Shown: positions 31,480-44,019, counted from the first letter of the stretch. The stretch: DNA of 64,000 nucleotides from Tridacna crocea (GCA_943736015.1 OX031060.1:18507731-18571730), one strand, 5' to 3'. The notes: generated by a model from the letters alone, not told the origin. Numbers and translations: made by a program.

Positions 31480-31740
31480 GTCTTTACTGCATGATAGAAT
31501 TTTAGACTTTTCTAAATTGAAAGTATTTGTAGACACCAAATTCAACATTACTTACAAAATTTGATTAGTCTTTGAAAATTCTGAAAACATGGTGGGAAAA
31601 GGAGAAACTGCAGCTTGTCAGCATTTTCTCCTCTTCCTACCATGTTTTTGATAACACATTTTTTTCTCTGGGTTGTTGTTTAACACCCTTCCAAATGCAA
31701 TTTTTATCAGTTTAGACAGATTTTTCACATGTAAATGTTT
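31480..31740 (-). mobile_element. TTAA MITE remnants
   Basis: Decayed 3' arm, hairpin (ctgcagcttgtcagc) and further degenerate pieces. Confidence 0.55.
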
Positions 31741-31756
31741 TCAGTGCTGGCTTCGT

Positions 31757-31985
31757 TTAACCCTTTACCAAACAATCCCTGGTTTTTACGGCCCTCAGAT
31801 AGAAGCCTTTAGAAAATATTGTGGGAAAAGGAGAAAATGCTGGTAACCAGCATTTTCTCCTTTTCCCACAATGTTTTCTACCACGCTGGAAATAAATTTT
31901 AATTTTTGGGTTACGTTTATTTTGTCGTCTGCAAGTGCTGTCAATTTGGACTGGTCCAAAATTTTGTCGTTTGGTAATGAGTTAA
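31757..31985 (+). mobile_element. TTAA MITE, A/C mosaic
   Basis: 5' arm of C type, 3' arm of A type. TTAA at both ends. Confidence 0.88.
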
Positions 31986-31997
31986 TTTGTCATGTAG

Positions 31998-32205
31998 TTA
32001 ACTCATTACCACACGACAATATTTTAGGCTTTCATTACCACACAACAATATTTTAGGCTTGTCCAAATTGAAAGCATTTGCAGACAACAAAATAAAAGTG
32101 ACTTAAAATTTGACATTTGTTTTTTGAAGGATACAAAACAGGTGGGAAAAGGGGAAAATGCTGGTTACCAGCATTTTCTCCTTTACCCACAGTGTTTTTA
32201 AGTCG
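31998..32205 (-). mobile_element. TTAA MITE, family A
   Basis: First 35 bp tandemly repeated (cattaccacac..ttttaggctt). 5' arm lost. Confidence 0.83.
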
Positions 32206-33283
32206 CACGTTTGTCAAAACGTTCGACTTTTTGCGATGAGCTCGAGGAGCTCAGGGTGGGTTGGGGGGTGTCTATAGTGGGTTGAAGAATCATGCAAAAA
32301 ATTGGATCAAAAACGTCGTATATACTTCATAAACGAGGTGCAGTTACTCTGCTTTTAACCCAATCGCTGTAGAACTACTTTTTCTTTGGTATGTCTGGAA
32401 TTTGTTCTTTATGATGGGACTGGACCCGGTAACTCATATAACTCATATACCTACGCTAGAAAAAGGAGAACGTGACTCAAATTTTAAATTAAAAAAAATG
32501 CAGTTATTTTGTATATCATGTGAAAATTTAACATCTATCTTTGTTTAGATGGGCAAAGAAAACACAATTCAGCTAAGATATCCCCCATCAATGCTTAATG
32601 TGAGTTTAAAAGGGATCGCGGATTAATATGGCTTATCGAGAGCACCTTAATGTAAAATTTCATGTATTATCGAGACCGGTAGAGCTTCGCTTATAAGGGT
32701 GGAATTTCGGACTCGAGTGATGTCATTTGAAATCAACTCTTTTAAACCATGCAAACCATGAATTCAGGGTTAAATATCGTTAAACTCGCTCTAAATTTGA
32801 AAATTTGTTTCGTTCCGCAGCTTTGACCTAGTTTGTAACGCACGTCTCGGATGAAACACCCCAAACCACTCGAATACCCCAAAACACCCAAAAACTATTC
32901 CATTACACATCAAAAAACTTTTGTAACACATAAAACTGCATGCGAAACGCTTACATACACGATTTTATGGAAATCAGACATGAACTTTTGCTGTCAATTC
33001 TAGTATTTTAGGTCTTTGATCAGCTTAAGTTTGAAGTACAAAATTGTACTTTGATTAAGAAAATGCAAATGGCGGACGGGATAGAAAACAAACGCACATG
33101 TATATAACGATTAACACCAGTAAAGTTAAAATGTTGATTACTGCATTTGTTCGGACCCCAAAAGAGTGGCGACAAGGATATTTCATCCCCTCCGTATACA
33201 GTAAATACAACATGAAATATGAAACGCAAGGTAAAGTACAGCAATGACGACCGTACATTGACAGTTGCACTGTTGAGGGGGTT
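32206..33283. other. Intergenic, nothing recognised
   Basis: Follows an abrupt MITE break at ttttta|agtcgcacg. Contains gagctcgaggagctc and a G-rich patch. No exon or transposon ends identified. Confidence 0.4.
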
Positions 33284-33415
33284 TACAGTCAAAACGTACT
33301 CAAACCAAAACGTACCCAAGTCAAAACGTACCCGAATGGAGTCAAAACTTACCCAAATGAAGTCTAAACCTACCCAAGTGGAGTCAAAACGTACCCAATG
33401 TGTAGTCAAAATGAA
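33284..33415. repeat. Short tandem repeat, unit ~17-21 bp
   Basis: About six imperfect units of GTCAAAACGTACCCAA with small length differences lie next to the 3' end of the retrotransposon. Confidence 0.8.
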
Positions 33416-33439
33416 CACATGATTTTTATAGAATTTCTA

Positions 33440-33859
33440 ACTTCAATTTATGTTTAGTTTAAACATATTTTATTGCCATACATATGTACATGTCAATAAC
33501 AGCAATACATAAATACAATTTCTAGTATACATGGAATGACAAATGTACATTGGCAAAGGGGTCTGGCCACAAGTTCTCACAACTTAGATTCGGCCATTCC
33601 CCTCCTCCAATTACATATTTAGGAAACAACAGTCTTATGGCAGCTAAAAAAATTTCAAACTTTTCAGTAGTTAGGGAAAATTAAGAGAAACAGATAATGA
33701 AAAATCTGAACATCAAAGACTAATGTACTAGACAACATCAGAGTGATAAAGATTATAGATATATTGTATATTATATATTGTCAGCCGGGATTGAGATTGG
33801 AGAATTCTGATCAAATGGCGACTCATATAGGATGGGCTCAAGGAACGTATTATAAACGG
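33440..33859 (-). mobile_element. 3' untranslated part of the retrotransposon
   Basis: AT-rich DNA downstream of the reverse transcriptase on the minus strand, ending near an AATAAAATATG word and followed by a GTCAAAACGTACCC-type tandem repeat. The exact 3' end is not certain. Confidence 0.5.
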
Positions 33860-36370
33860 TCAATCAAACCTTCCTGAGTTTTTAATAAATTCTTGGACAG
33901 AATAAACTATTTCAATATTATCATTAAGGCTTAAATTATCACATCCAAACAATAATGAATTTAAGTTTAAAGGGTGATATTTGCGGAGTTTGCGAAATAA
34001 CATCAATCTTTGATTGGTATATGACAGGCAGTGAAAAAAATAATGCTCCGCATCTTCAACATAATAGCCACAGTGGCACAAATTACTTTCCGAAATGTGG
34101 TTTTTGTGTAAGTCAGATTTCAGGTCGCTGCAATTATTTCTTGATCTCGCTTGAAAGACTGAGAATTTGCGATCTCCTACACCAAAGTATTTTGGGACTA
34201 CAGACACTGGAAATTGACGCAAGATTGTTGACTTGAACATAGCAAGTGATTGTAGTGATTTTGTTTCCATCGGCAAATTGTTCCATAGAGATATTGCCGA
34301 CGGAATAAACGACTTCGCAAAGATTTCGGTACGGCGGACCAATGTTTCAATATCTAGGGAATTTCGAAGGGAATATACTGTACTATTTCCAACAGTTGAT
34401 GGAAACAGTTGACATAAAAAGTCTGGAGCTTGACCATTGATGATTTTAAACGTTAAAATAAGTTTCTGGTATTTACGTCTGTCGGACAAGCTCAGCCAGC
34501 CGATCTCTGTATACAAATTTATAAGAGAAGTGGATCTCGTAAGTCCTGTAACTATTCTTGCAGCTTCGTTTTGAATTTTTTCAAGAGAATCTCTTTCACT
34601 AAAGGTACAGTTATCCCATACAACAGAAGCATACTCAAGAAGAGGGCGTAAAAATGATATGTAAAGTTGGTTCAAAGAATTTCGGCTTATTTTGAATTTT
34701 ACTGCCCTCATCATTCCAAGGATTTTAGAAGCCGACACAGTCAATTGCCTTATATGTTCACGCCATTTTCCATTTGCAGAAAGGGTTAAACCTAAGTGTT
34801 TATGGTGTTCAACAAAACTTATTTGGACATTATCGAAGAACAAATTTGGGCTGGGAACGGTTTTTGCAGAAAAGATCATTGCTTCAGTTTTTTGGGGATT
34901 GAATGTAACCAGCCACTGCTTTGCCCAGTAAGAAATCATTAGTAAGTCATGATTAAGTATACCCTGAATATCTTTAACTGCTGCAGCTGAACAAGCTAAT
35001 GATGTGTCATCAGCAAATAAACGTGAAATGCTGAGCAGGTTTTCAGAAATATCATTAACATAAATTAGAAATAGAAGAGGGCTGAGAACTGAGCCTTGTG
35101 GAACGCCCGCCTTAACATTCATTAGTTTTGACTTCGCAGTACCAACAAATACTGCTTGTTGTCTATTTGAAAGATAACTTTTAATCCAATTTAGCAAACA
35201 ACCATTAATTCCATTTTGTTGCAATTTGAAAAGTAGACCCTTATGCCATACTCTATCAAAAGCTTTCGAAATATCACAAAAAACCATACAAGTATTCTGG
35301 TTAGAGTCCAGAGAAGAAACAACTTGATGATAGATATCAATCAGCTGATGAACAGTAGAATGACCTTTTAGAAAACCTGACTGCTTTTGGTATATTATGT
35401 CATTTGAAACAAAGAAATTGTACATATACTTGTAGACACACCGTTCCATTAATTTTCCAACACAACTTAGTAAAGATATAGGACGGTAGTTACTAACTCA
35501 AGATTTGTCTCCTTTTTTGAACAGTGGCATGATAATAGACTGTTTCCAACTTTGCGGAAAAGTTTCTTGATCAAGAGATTTATTGAAGATCCTACACAAT
35601 GGCTTTGATATACTGTGTTTTGTAGCCTTGAGTAGTTTATGACTTATTTGATCCGGTCCAATTGCTTTATTTATGTCTAATGTTCCAATAATATTTTCAA
35701 CATCCGCAACAGAAATTTGAATGGTTGAAAGAGTATTTAGTGTTTTGTGAACAAAGTTTGGTAAAGTGGCATTTGAGTCATCTAAAGTTGATATGGAAGT
35801 AAAATATTCGTTCAGACAATTAGCTTTATCTTCGTCAGTATAATGAAACGTTTCTAAGTCATTATTCAATGTTTTCAAAACTGGAATCGAATTAATGCTG
35901 GTACTGTTGTTGACCAAACTGCAAAGATATTTCCAGTACTGTTTTGGATTTTCAAAACGCGATGAGGATAGACGTTCGTCAAGATTACTGTAGTAGCGTT
36001 GTTTAGCGTATTTCTTTAGGTTATTTACTTTATTGCGCATTTTCTTGTATTTTTCCCAATCATTTATACGCTCGGATTTCGTAGCTATAGCCTTTAGTCT
36101 GTCTCGTTGTCTACTTGTTCTTCTTATCTCCGAATCGTACCACGGTCTGTCGTTAGGTCTTATCGTAATTTCTCCAGAAGGAATACACTGGTTCATCAAA
36201 TTCATTAAAATACGGCTAAAGCGGATACATGCATCATTTATGTTAAGGTTGTCTATGAAATCCCAGCACTCATTGTCAATTAATAAATTAAGCTGGTTAA
36301 AGTCAGCTCTGTCGAAGTACCATACCTTACGTTTTGAACAATGCCTTAGAGGCTGATTTAATTTATGTAA
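33860..36370 (-). pseudogene. 5'-truncated non-LTR retrotransposon reverse transcriptase with one TGA
   Basis: One frame reads from about 36,370 to 33,860 and is broken only by a TGA at 35,498-35,500 within KKGDKS*VSNYRPISLL. Reverse-transcriptase blocks in order: NKAIGPDQISHKLLK, YRPISLLSCVGKLMER, KQSGFLKGHSTVHQL, DISKAFDRVWHKGL (catalytic Asp), GVPQGSVLSPLLFLIYVND and FADDTSL (catalytic DD). A C-terminal CHCG...HYFFHC motif follows, as in Jockey/CR1-type elements. The frame opens with FLHKLNQPL just after a stop, with no endonuclease, so the copy is 5' truncated. No other stop or frameshift was seen. Confidence 0.88.
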
Positions 36371-36661
36371 AAATTAATAGAAATTACGTATTCGTCATCA
36401 AGACGATTTATAACTCCTGCTTTATTTTAAATTTGCCTTACATGATTAAAACCAATGATGAAACTTGTTTAACAATAAACATAGCGAAGTGAATCAAATG
36501 CTTAGTAATAAAATCACGTTTTTCTTTCTATTTTTTTTTAAGGAAGATAAAGTTACTATTAATGAAAAAAAAAAAGCATATTGGATACTTTGAAAATATT
36601 TATCCATCATTATAAAAATATGTTTTATATATGAAAAAAAAAAACATAAGCATCAGCACAT

Positions 36662-36889
36662 TTAACTCTTTACCACACAAGAAAATTTGGACTGGTCTAA
36701 ATTGAAAGCATTTGCAGACGACAAAATAAAGGTGACTGAAAAACTGAAATTTGTACTGGGAAGGATAGAAAACACTGTGGGAAAAGGAGAAAATTCTGGT
36801 TACCAGCATTTTCTCCTTTTCCCACAGTGTTTTCAGAAGGCTTCTTTCTCAGGGGCGTCAAAAGTAGGGATTGTGTGGTAATGGGTTAA
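36662..36889 (-). mobile_element. TTAA MITE, family A
   Basis: Complete with both TTAA. Confidence 0.9.
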
Positions 36890-36990
36890 AGAAATGATAT
36901 AACAGAAATGTGATACATTAATTACATTGTTTGGATAGCAAAGATACAATTTCAGCACTCAAAAAGAGTGTAACAAATTTAATGTGGTGA

Positions 36991-37211
36991 TTAACCCATT
37001 ACCACACAATCCCTAATTTCGTCTACCCTGAGAAAGAAGCCTTTAGAACACATTGTGGGAAAAGGGAAAAAAATGCATTTTCTCCTTTTCCCACAATTTT
37101 TTCTAACCTTCACTAAACAAATTTCAAATTTTCTGTCACTTTTATTTTGTCGTCTGCAAATGCTTTCAATTTGGACAAGCCTAAAATTGGGCTGGTCTGG
37201 TAATGAGTTAA
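36991..37211 (+). mobile_element. TTAA MITE, family A
   Basis: Hairpin centre deleted (aaaaaatgcattttctcc). Confidence 0.87.
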
Positions 37212-37417
37212 ACTAATTATTCACAATGGTCTTTAACCTGTTGTAGATTGCATAGTTATTAATTACTTTGCAAATATTTTTTATAGTTTGAGAGTCAGTT
37301 TGGTTGAGATGAAAAACCTTAGGACTGTTTTTTCAGCTAACCTGAGCACAACATGCTCAAGGTAAGCTTTTAGGATCACCTGGTGTCTGTCATCCGTCAT
37401 GCGTCATCAACAATTCT

Positions 37418-37646
37418 TTAACCCTTTCCCAAACAATCCCTGGTTTTTACGGGTCTGGAATAGTAGCCTTTTGAAAACATTGTGGGAAAAGGAGAAAATG
37501 CTGGTAACCAGCATTTTCTCCTTTTCCCACAATGTCTTCTACCCTATCATAGACAGAAATCATCTTTTCAGCAAGAGTTGAATTGTCGTCTGCAAATGCT
37601 CTCAATTTGGTCTAGTCAAAGAGTTCGTCGTTTGGGAAAGGGTTAA
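37418..37646 (+). mobile_element. TTAA MITE, family C
   Basis: Complete with both TTAA; good family-C reference. Confidence 0.9.
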
Positions 37647-37779
37647 ACATCAACTCCTCCAAAACCGCTGGGCCAATATGGACCAAACTTGGCTGGAATG
37701 TTCCTTGGGAGGTCCTCTTTGAAAATTGTTCACAGAATTTGATTACGTCAAAAGTTTTGGTTGCCATGGCAACCAAACA

Positions 37780-38760
37780 ATTTTCTAAGAAATTCTTTAA
37801 AAATCTTCTTCTCTGAAACAGCTGGCCAGATTTTAAAATAATTTCACAGAGTTGTTCCTTAACGTAGTGGACCCGTAATAGAACACAGCTATTTCCACTA
37901 TAATATTACCCTAGAAAATTTGCTAAGATTAAAATTGAGCACTATTGTACTACTTTCACCGAGCCACTTTTTCTTTTTTGTCCTTCCTAGAATAATCATT
38001 TATAAATCTATAACTACTATAATTTCATTACAAATGGATATGATAATTACCTCCCTTTTCTGGAAACTAACAAAATTATCAACAAATAATTTCAAGACGG
38101 ACCCCGAAGGAATTTCTGTTCGGTCAAAAATGTGCAACAGTATCATATCTGTACAAAATATGTCTTATCAACTGTCCAGAAATTTTATGCCATGCTGCAC
38201 TATGCTTATTACGGGTCCACTACCTTAAGTGACCCTTTCCAAAACTTTTTCGTGAAATTTTGATCTGTCAAGAAACATGACTCTGGTGAATGGGGGCTAC
38301 TTGTACTTATATGGACATGCAGAAATTCTTGAATATTCTTACTTCTCTGAAACGGCTGATCAGATATTGAAAAAAGTTCACAGAGATGTTCCTTGGGTGA
38401 CCCTTTTAAAAACTTGTTCGCGAAATTTTGATTTGCCAAGAAACATGGCTCAGGTGAATTGGGGCTACAATATGGAAATGAAGAATTTCTTGAAAATTCA
38501 CCTTCTCTGAAACCCATGATCAGATTTTAAAATAATTTCAAAGCAATCTTCCTTGGGTGACCATTTTCAAAAATGTTTTCGAAATTCTGATCCATCAAGA
38601 AGCATGGCTCTGGTAAATGGGGTCCACTTGCACTATTCGGACATGAAGAAATTCTTGAAAATTCTTCTTCACTGAAATGGTTGGTCAGATTTTGAAATGA
38701 TTTCACAGAGATGTCCCTTATGTGTCCCTTTTCAAAAATTGTCAAGTGCTAGCATCGGTA
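37780..38760 (+). repeat. Tandem array, ~155-bp unit
   Basis: About four units containing gttccttgggtgaccctttt, gaaattttgat and aagaaacatggct. One unit is interrupted by the family-G MITE. Confidence 0.8.
37863..38224 (+). mobile_element. Family G MITE, 362 bp, TTAA target
   Basis: The ends are GTAGTGGACCCGTAATA and its inverse, flanked by TTAA at 37,859-37,862 and 38,225-38,228. It interrupts a tandem repeat whose unbroken units read ttccttgggtgaccc at the same place. Confidence 0.82.
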
Positions 38761-39206
38761 TGCAGTGGCACTGTTTCAGTAAGTTCCAAGTAATAGAGGT
38801 GACCAATGACATACATTTAATATTGTTTTGGGTATATTATGTCGGGCTATATGCCAACATGGATATATTAAAGAAAAAGAAAAATGAAAAGATCTAACTT
38901 GGTGGGAAGCTGCCTATTACAAGTAACTGCATTTGCTCAACTAAATTGCAGACTAGTCAAAATCGAAGAATTGCTGAAAACTAATCAAATTTGACTTACG
39001 GTAAACCATTAAATTTGAGTCTAATTGGAAGAAAACCTTGAGTTAAAAAAAATGAGTTTTTCTTTCTTTCAGCTCTGTTTTCCAAAGCTGTTTGAATTAC
39101 GTAAAAGCAAGATTGTCCTGTAAAAGGGTGATGACCACCTATCAGTCCCAAAATATCAAGGTTTCACCATTAGTGCGACTTTCAGGACCTTCAGTCCTTT
39201 GATTTA

Positions 39207-39258
39207 AAGGCTTCTTTCTCAGGATCGTCAAAAGTAGGATTGTGTGGTAATGGGTTAA
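39207..39258 (-). mobile_element. TTAA MITE fragment
   Basis: Outer ~50 bp of the 5' arm in inverse orientation with TTAA. Confidence 0.7.
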
Positions 39259-39315
39259 AGAGTTTTAAGTAACTGTAATTTTCTTCTTTGGCACTCAGTA
39301 GATTTGCCTTGTTAC

Positions 39316-39512
39316 CTCTTTACAACAAAGAGCCCTATAGAAACATTTTGGGAAAAGGAGAAAATGCTGGTAACTAGCATTTTCTCCTTTTCCCACAATA
39401 TTTTCCACCCCATCAAAGACAAAAATCATCATTTTAGCTACAGTTATTTTGATGTCTGCAAATGCTTTGAATTTGGTAGAGCCCAAAATTGTGTTGTTTG
39501 GTAAAGAGTTAA
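39316..39512 (+). mobile_element. TTAA MITE, family A
   Basis: 5' arm shortened, hairpin intact, right TTAA intact. Confidence 0.85.
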
Positions 39513-40075
39513 GCTAAATCTACAGAGTACCAGCTTTACTTCTTGAACCATATCTTATCTGATCTAAATTACCTCTGGTTTCCATATACATGTACATCAC
39601 TATGTTACCGAGCCGTAGTATTACAGCCTGTAGCATACAGAATTCGAAAAAAAGGTTGCTGGTTTGACCCCCTAACTTGGCCTATTTCATTGTGGAGGAT
39701 TGATAATGGTCATTGAGAGAGGATTCATTCCTCTATCACTGCTGATCTTTGTTTCTGTGATGATTATGTGGGAAAGCAGCCAGAGGCTTGGAAAAAACAT
39801 GATGCAAGGTACTGGTAACAACTCGAGGAAAGTATGGATTTGTGTGCTGGCCACTGCTGTGATATAACTGAAATAATGTTGAAAATGGTGTTAAAACCAC
39901 ATAATCAGTCAAGTAACCATCACTATGTCTTAGTTTTATAAATACTTGTTGGTTATTGTGTGCTGTATGTTTATCTGAACTGTACATAGAAGTTATGGGA
40001 TCACTAGGTCATGTAAAAATTTTCTTTCATACTTTTTCATTCTTTCATATAACCCATTACGAAACTACCCATGTT

Positions 40076-40304
40076 TTAATCCATTACCACACAATCCCTA
40101 CTTTTGACGCCCCTGAGAAAGAAGCCTTTAGAAAACATCGTGGGAAAAGGAGAAAATGCTGGTAACCAGCATTTTCTCCTTTTCCCACAATGTTTTTTAC
40201 CCTTCACAAAACAAATTTCAAAATTTCAGTCACTTTTATTTTGTCGTCTGCAAATGCTTCCATTTTGGACCAGTCTAAAATATTCTCGTGTGGTAAAGAG
40301 TTAA
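40076..40304 (+). mobile_element. TTAA MITE, family A
   Basis: Complete with both TTAA. Confidence 0.9.
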
Positions 40305-40329
40305 GGACTTTTTTAGAACAAGCTAAAAT

Positions 40330-40487
40330 GTTGTTAGAGGAGAAGAAAATGCTGGCAACCTGCATTTTCTCTCTTTCCCACGTTTTCTATAGACAAATCT
40401 AATTATTTGTGGTATATGTACTTCATCATATGCAAGTGCTTTCAAATTTGATGAGTCTAATGTTTTGTCATCTGGTAAAGAGTTAAA
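40330..40487 (+). mobile_element. TTAA MITE, family A, truncated
   Basis: Starts in the first hairpin arm; right end intact. Confidence 0.75.
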
Positions 40488-41118
40488 TATGTAATATAAA
40501 TATGTAATATGGTTTTCATAGTGACCATAGATGGAATTCTGGGCTCATTTCTTGCTATCATCATCTTCATTTTTATGTCTAATCTACTACATAAGTACTG
40601 CAAATGACTGAAATCCTCTTTTTATTTTTATATCAGCTACACTTTGTCAAAAAGTAGTTTAATGTATCAGCAAACAGTATCAATCTATGCCAGCCTGTGC
40701 AGTTTGCATAGGCTAACCTAGGTTGTAACTTTTAGCTTTTGTCAAAATTTTCAGTATGTCAAAGGACCATTCTACCTCCAGATATCTTTGGTTGTCAGAC
40801 AAAATATGTTTTATTGATGAATGAATAAATATGTGATGACTTACTTGGTATATTAGATTATGGAGATGCATTAAACCTACTAAAGACAGAGTATGGCCCA
40901 GTATTTTATAGTATTCTAACATGACACACGAATTTGGCTCTATAAACACAGTGCAAGGAAAGCGTGGTAAAATCTGCGACAATCCATGTAGAGTGGTGTC
41001 ATCCTATATCGAGTGACGTCATTCAATGAGTTATTTTATGGAACATATTCTTCATCGGCGTTTTTACTCGAACTTTGAACTTGTTTTCCTTTCATTAGAA
41101 CTGGACATGTTAGAATGG

Positions 41119-41288
41119 AAATAATCTTCTTTCTATCGTGGTATATCGTTCAATAAACCACAGTTGTGAGTTATGAGGCACAATTAATAACCCACTCGGG
41201 CTATCGCCCTCGTGGATTATTTATTGTGCCTCATAACTCACAACTGTGGTTTATTGAACGATATACCACGATAGAAAGAAGATTATTT
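41119..41288. mobile_element. Near-perfect fold-back element, ~81-bp arms
   Basis: aaataatcttctttctatcg opens the left arm and its inverse closes the right; only a few mismatches occur, close to the centre (cgggctatcgccctcg). No recognisable target duplication. Confidence 0.85.
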
Positions 41289-41323
41289 CTTAAATGTACC
41301 TCTCTGTGGTTCTGGAAGATTTC

Positions 41324-41552
41324 TTAAACCATTACCACACAATCCCTACTTTTGACGCCCCTGAGAAAGAGGCCTTTTGAAAACACTGTAGGAAAAGGAG
41401 AAAATGCTGGAAACCAGCATTTTCTCTGTTTCCCACAGTGTTTTCTACCCTTCCCAGAAAAAATTTCAATTTTTCAGTCACCTTTATTTTGTGGTCTGCA
41501 AATGCTTTCAATTTGGACCGGTCTAATATTTTGTCGTGTGGTAAAGAGTTAA
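41324..41552 (+). mobile_element. TTAA MITE, family A, first of a trimer
   Basis: Shares TTAA 41,549-41,552 with the next copy. Confidence 0.9.
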
Positions 41553-41804
41553 CCCTTTACCACACAATCCCGAGTTTTAACAACCCTGAGAAATAGGCCT
41601 TTTGAAAACATTGTGGGAAATAGACCTTTTGAAAACATTGTGGGAAAAGGAGGAAATGCTGGTTACCAGCATTTTCTTCTTTTCCCACAATGTTTTCTAC
41701 CCTTCCCCACACAAATTTCAGTTTTTTGGCCATGTTTTTTTTGCCGTCTTCAAATGCTTTCAGTTTGAATATGACTACAATGTTGTCGTTTGGTAAAGAG
41801 TTAA
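41549..41804 (+). mobile_element. TTAA MITE, family A, second of a trimer
   Basis: Has a ~33-bp internal duplication (ccttttgaaaacattgtggg twice). Shares TTAA at both ends. Confidence 0.9.
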
Positions 41805-42026
41805 CCCATTACCACACAATCCCTACTTTTGACGCCCCTGAGAAAGAAGCCTTTAGAAAACATTGTGGGAAAAGGAGAAAATGCTGATAACCAGCATTTT
41901 CTCCTTTTCCCACAAAGTTTTCTACCCTTCACAAATTTTTCAAATTTTCAATCGCTTTTATTTTGTCATCTGCAAATGCACTCAATTTGGACGAGTCTAA
42001 AATTTTGTCGTATGGTAAAGAGTTAA
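41801..42026 (+). mobile_element. TTAA MITE, family A, third of a trimer
   Basis: Nearly identical over its 5' arm to the copies at 40,076 and 45,157. Confidence 0.9.
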
Positions 42027-42158
42027 AGGCCCCTTAGGTGTCAAATGTTAAAGATTTGGGTGGAAAAGATGCAAATTTAATACATACCATTCAGAAATAA
42101 TGGATATTATTACAAGTCTAATATTTGTTTTACAGTTGAATCTTTTTCAAAGTTTGAG

Positions 42159-42387
42159 TTAACCCTTTACCAGACAATGATGACTTTTAACGACCCTGTG
42201 GAAAAAGCCTTTTGAAAACATTGTGGGAAAAGGAGAAAATGCTGGTAACCAGCATTTTCACCTTTTCCCACAATGTTTTCTACCCTATCAAAGCAAAATT
42301 TCACGGTTTGAGCCACTTTGAAATTGTTGTCTGCAAATGCTTTCATTTCAGATAGGTCTAAAACTTTGCTGTACGGTAAAGGGTTAA
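42159..42387 (+). mobile_element. TTAA MITE, family A
   Basis: Complete; 3' arm like the copies at 1,580 and 24,570 (aaactttgct). Confidence 0.9.
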
Positions 42388-42389
42388 AA

Positions 42390-43160
42390 GCTTGACATAT
42401 ACTCAGTATATTGACAAGATTATCTCTGAAATGGTTGTTATTTTGCAGAGAAAATGTTTATTATCAGCATCTTTTTGCCCTTTTTGATACATACCGACCA
42501 AGACGGAATGTATTATGGGATTGGTTGGGTACAGGCGTGAAAGCGGGCTGGTGGGCAGGCGGTGTCGAGTTGTTTGTCCTGAGCACAACTTTTTCAGCTC
42601 CTGTCTGATTGATTTGAAACTTGGCATCTGTGTTTGTTGCAATAAAATGGAAGGCAGTGCAAAAGAACCATAAAGTCATAAATGCATGGAATCATTCAAA
42701 AAAGCTTCTTTCGAACTACAAGAGACTATTTGTATATTTTTGTCATTGTTTATTTGGCAATATTTTGTTTGTTTTGGATGCTTTGTTATACATGTACTTT
42801 GTTGTGCTATCCAAATAAAGGGGAATCCATTGTTATTTATTTCATGTTGCTTTGTTTGTTAGGTGTTTGCGTCATTTTCCACCATCATTTAGTCATAATA
42901 TGGAGGCCAGTCTGTGTCTTCTTTGAGTTCAGTTTGCAAGTTCTTCCATTAATACATTGACCAGTACTTCAAATAATACTTATCTTTAAGTATGCAGATA
43001 TACTAGTTGCTCAAATTTCTTTTATTTACTGATCAAGTTTTTTGCAACTTTGATGACCCAATCAAGGGTTACAAATCCTCTTGCCCTATTGGTAAAAGAA
43101 CAGGGAGAATGTACATTCACACTGTAAGTATATTTTACTTTCTTGGCTATATGTCGCACA
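42390..43160. other. Nothing recognised
   Basis: Short open frames only, no splice-supported exon, no repeat ends. Confidence 0.4.
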
Positions 43161-43165
43161 AAGCA

Positions 43166-43395
43166 TTTTACCCTTTACCACACAGTCCCGACTTTTGACA
43201 ACCTTAGAGTTGAGGTCTTTTGAAAACATTGTGGGAAAAGGAGAAAATGCTTGTGACCAGCATTTTCTCCTTTTCCCACAATGTTTTCTACCCTATGGAA
43301 TACAAGTTTCCTCATTTGAATTGCTCTTAAATTGCTATCTGTAACTGCTTTAAATTTTGACAAGTCTACATTTTTCTCGTGAGGTAAAGGATTAA
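43166..43395 (+). mobile_element. TTAA MITE, family A
   Basis: Left TTAA altered (ttttac); right intact. Confidence 0.87.
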
Positions 43396-44019
43396 GGAGT
43401 CTTTACCTAAAGTGAAAAAGTTTAGGTAACGTGTGTTTTCAAAGAAATTAACACTAGTTCATGTACATGTACTACCTAGAAATTACTGTCAATAATGAAT
43501 TGTTATGACTTCGATTAGATTTCAATATGACATTGACTTTAGCAGATAACCTTGACAACAGATATGAAAGACGTTATAAATAGGCAAATGTAAAATATCA
43601 AAGCCTTCTCATTTAGAAGTAAAGACCAGCATTCTCTTTTTTTCATGCTTTTTTATCTTGAAATTTGACCTGATGATGAGTTGATGACCAGATAAAAGGT
43701 GTCACCACATAAAACATAAACATGAAATTAGCCCTATCACCCGCCATTAAAAAGTTCTGCTAAACATTAAATTATTTTGTAGAAATGTTACCTGATATTT
43801 AACCTTGACCTTGTCAAATGACATTGACCTTAGTAGCTGATTAAAGGTGTTACCAAAAAAGACCAAATACTTTTCAAATATTAAAATCCTATCACTTTAC
43901 AATAAAAAAGTTAATACAAAAGTATTTTACAAAAATGTGGCCTAGATATTGTCACAGGAGACCAGTCCTTTATGCATAGCTTTGTCCTGATTTAAATACA
44001 GTACCTAACAACTGTGTTG

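Noticed and set aside
35490-35505. TGA in the reverse transcriptase as programmed recoding
   Set aside because: One stop in a truncated retrotransposon is simply explained by mutation; no conserved structure was seen.
42403-42679. Overlapping frames on both strands near 42.5 kb as an exon
   Set aside because: No splice sites in matching phase and no recognised family.
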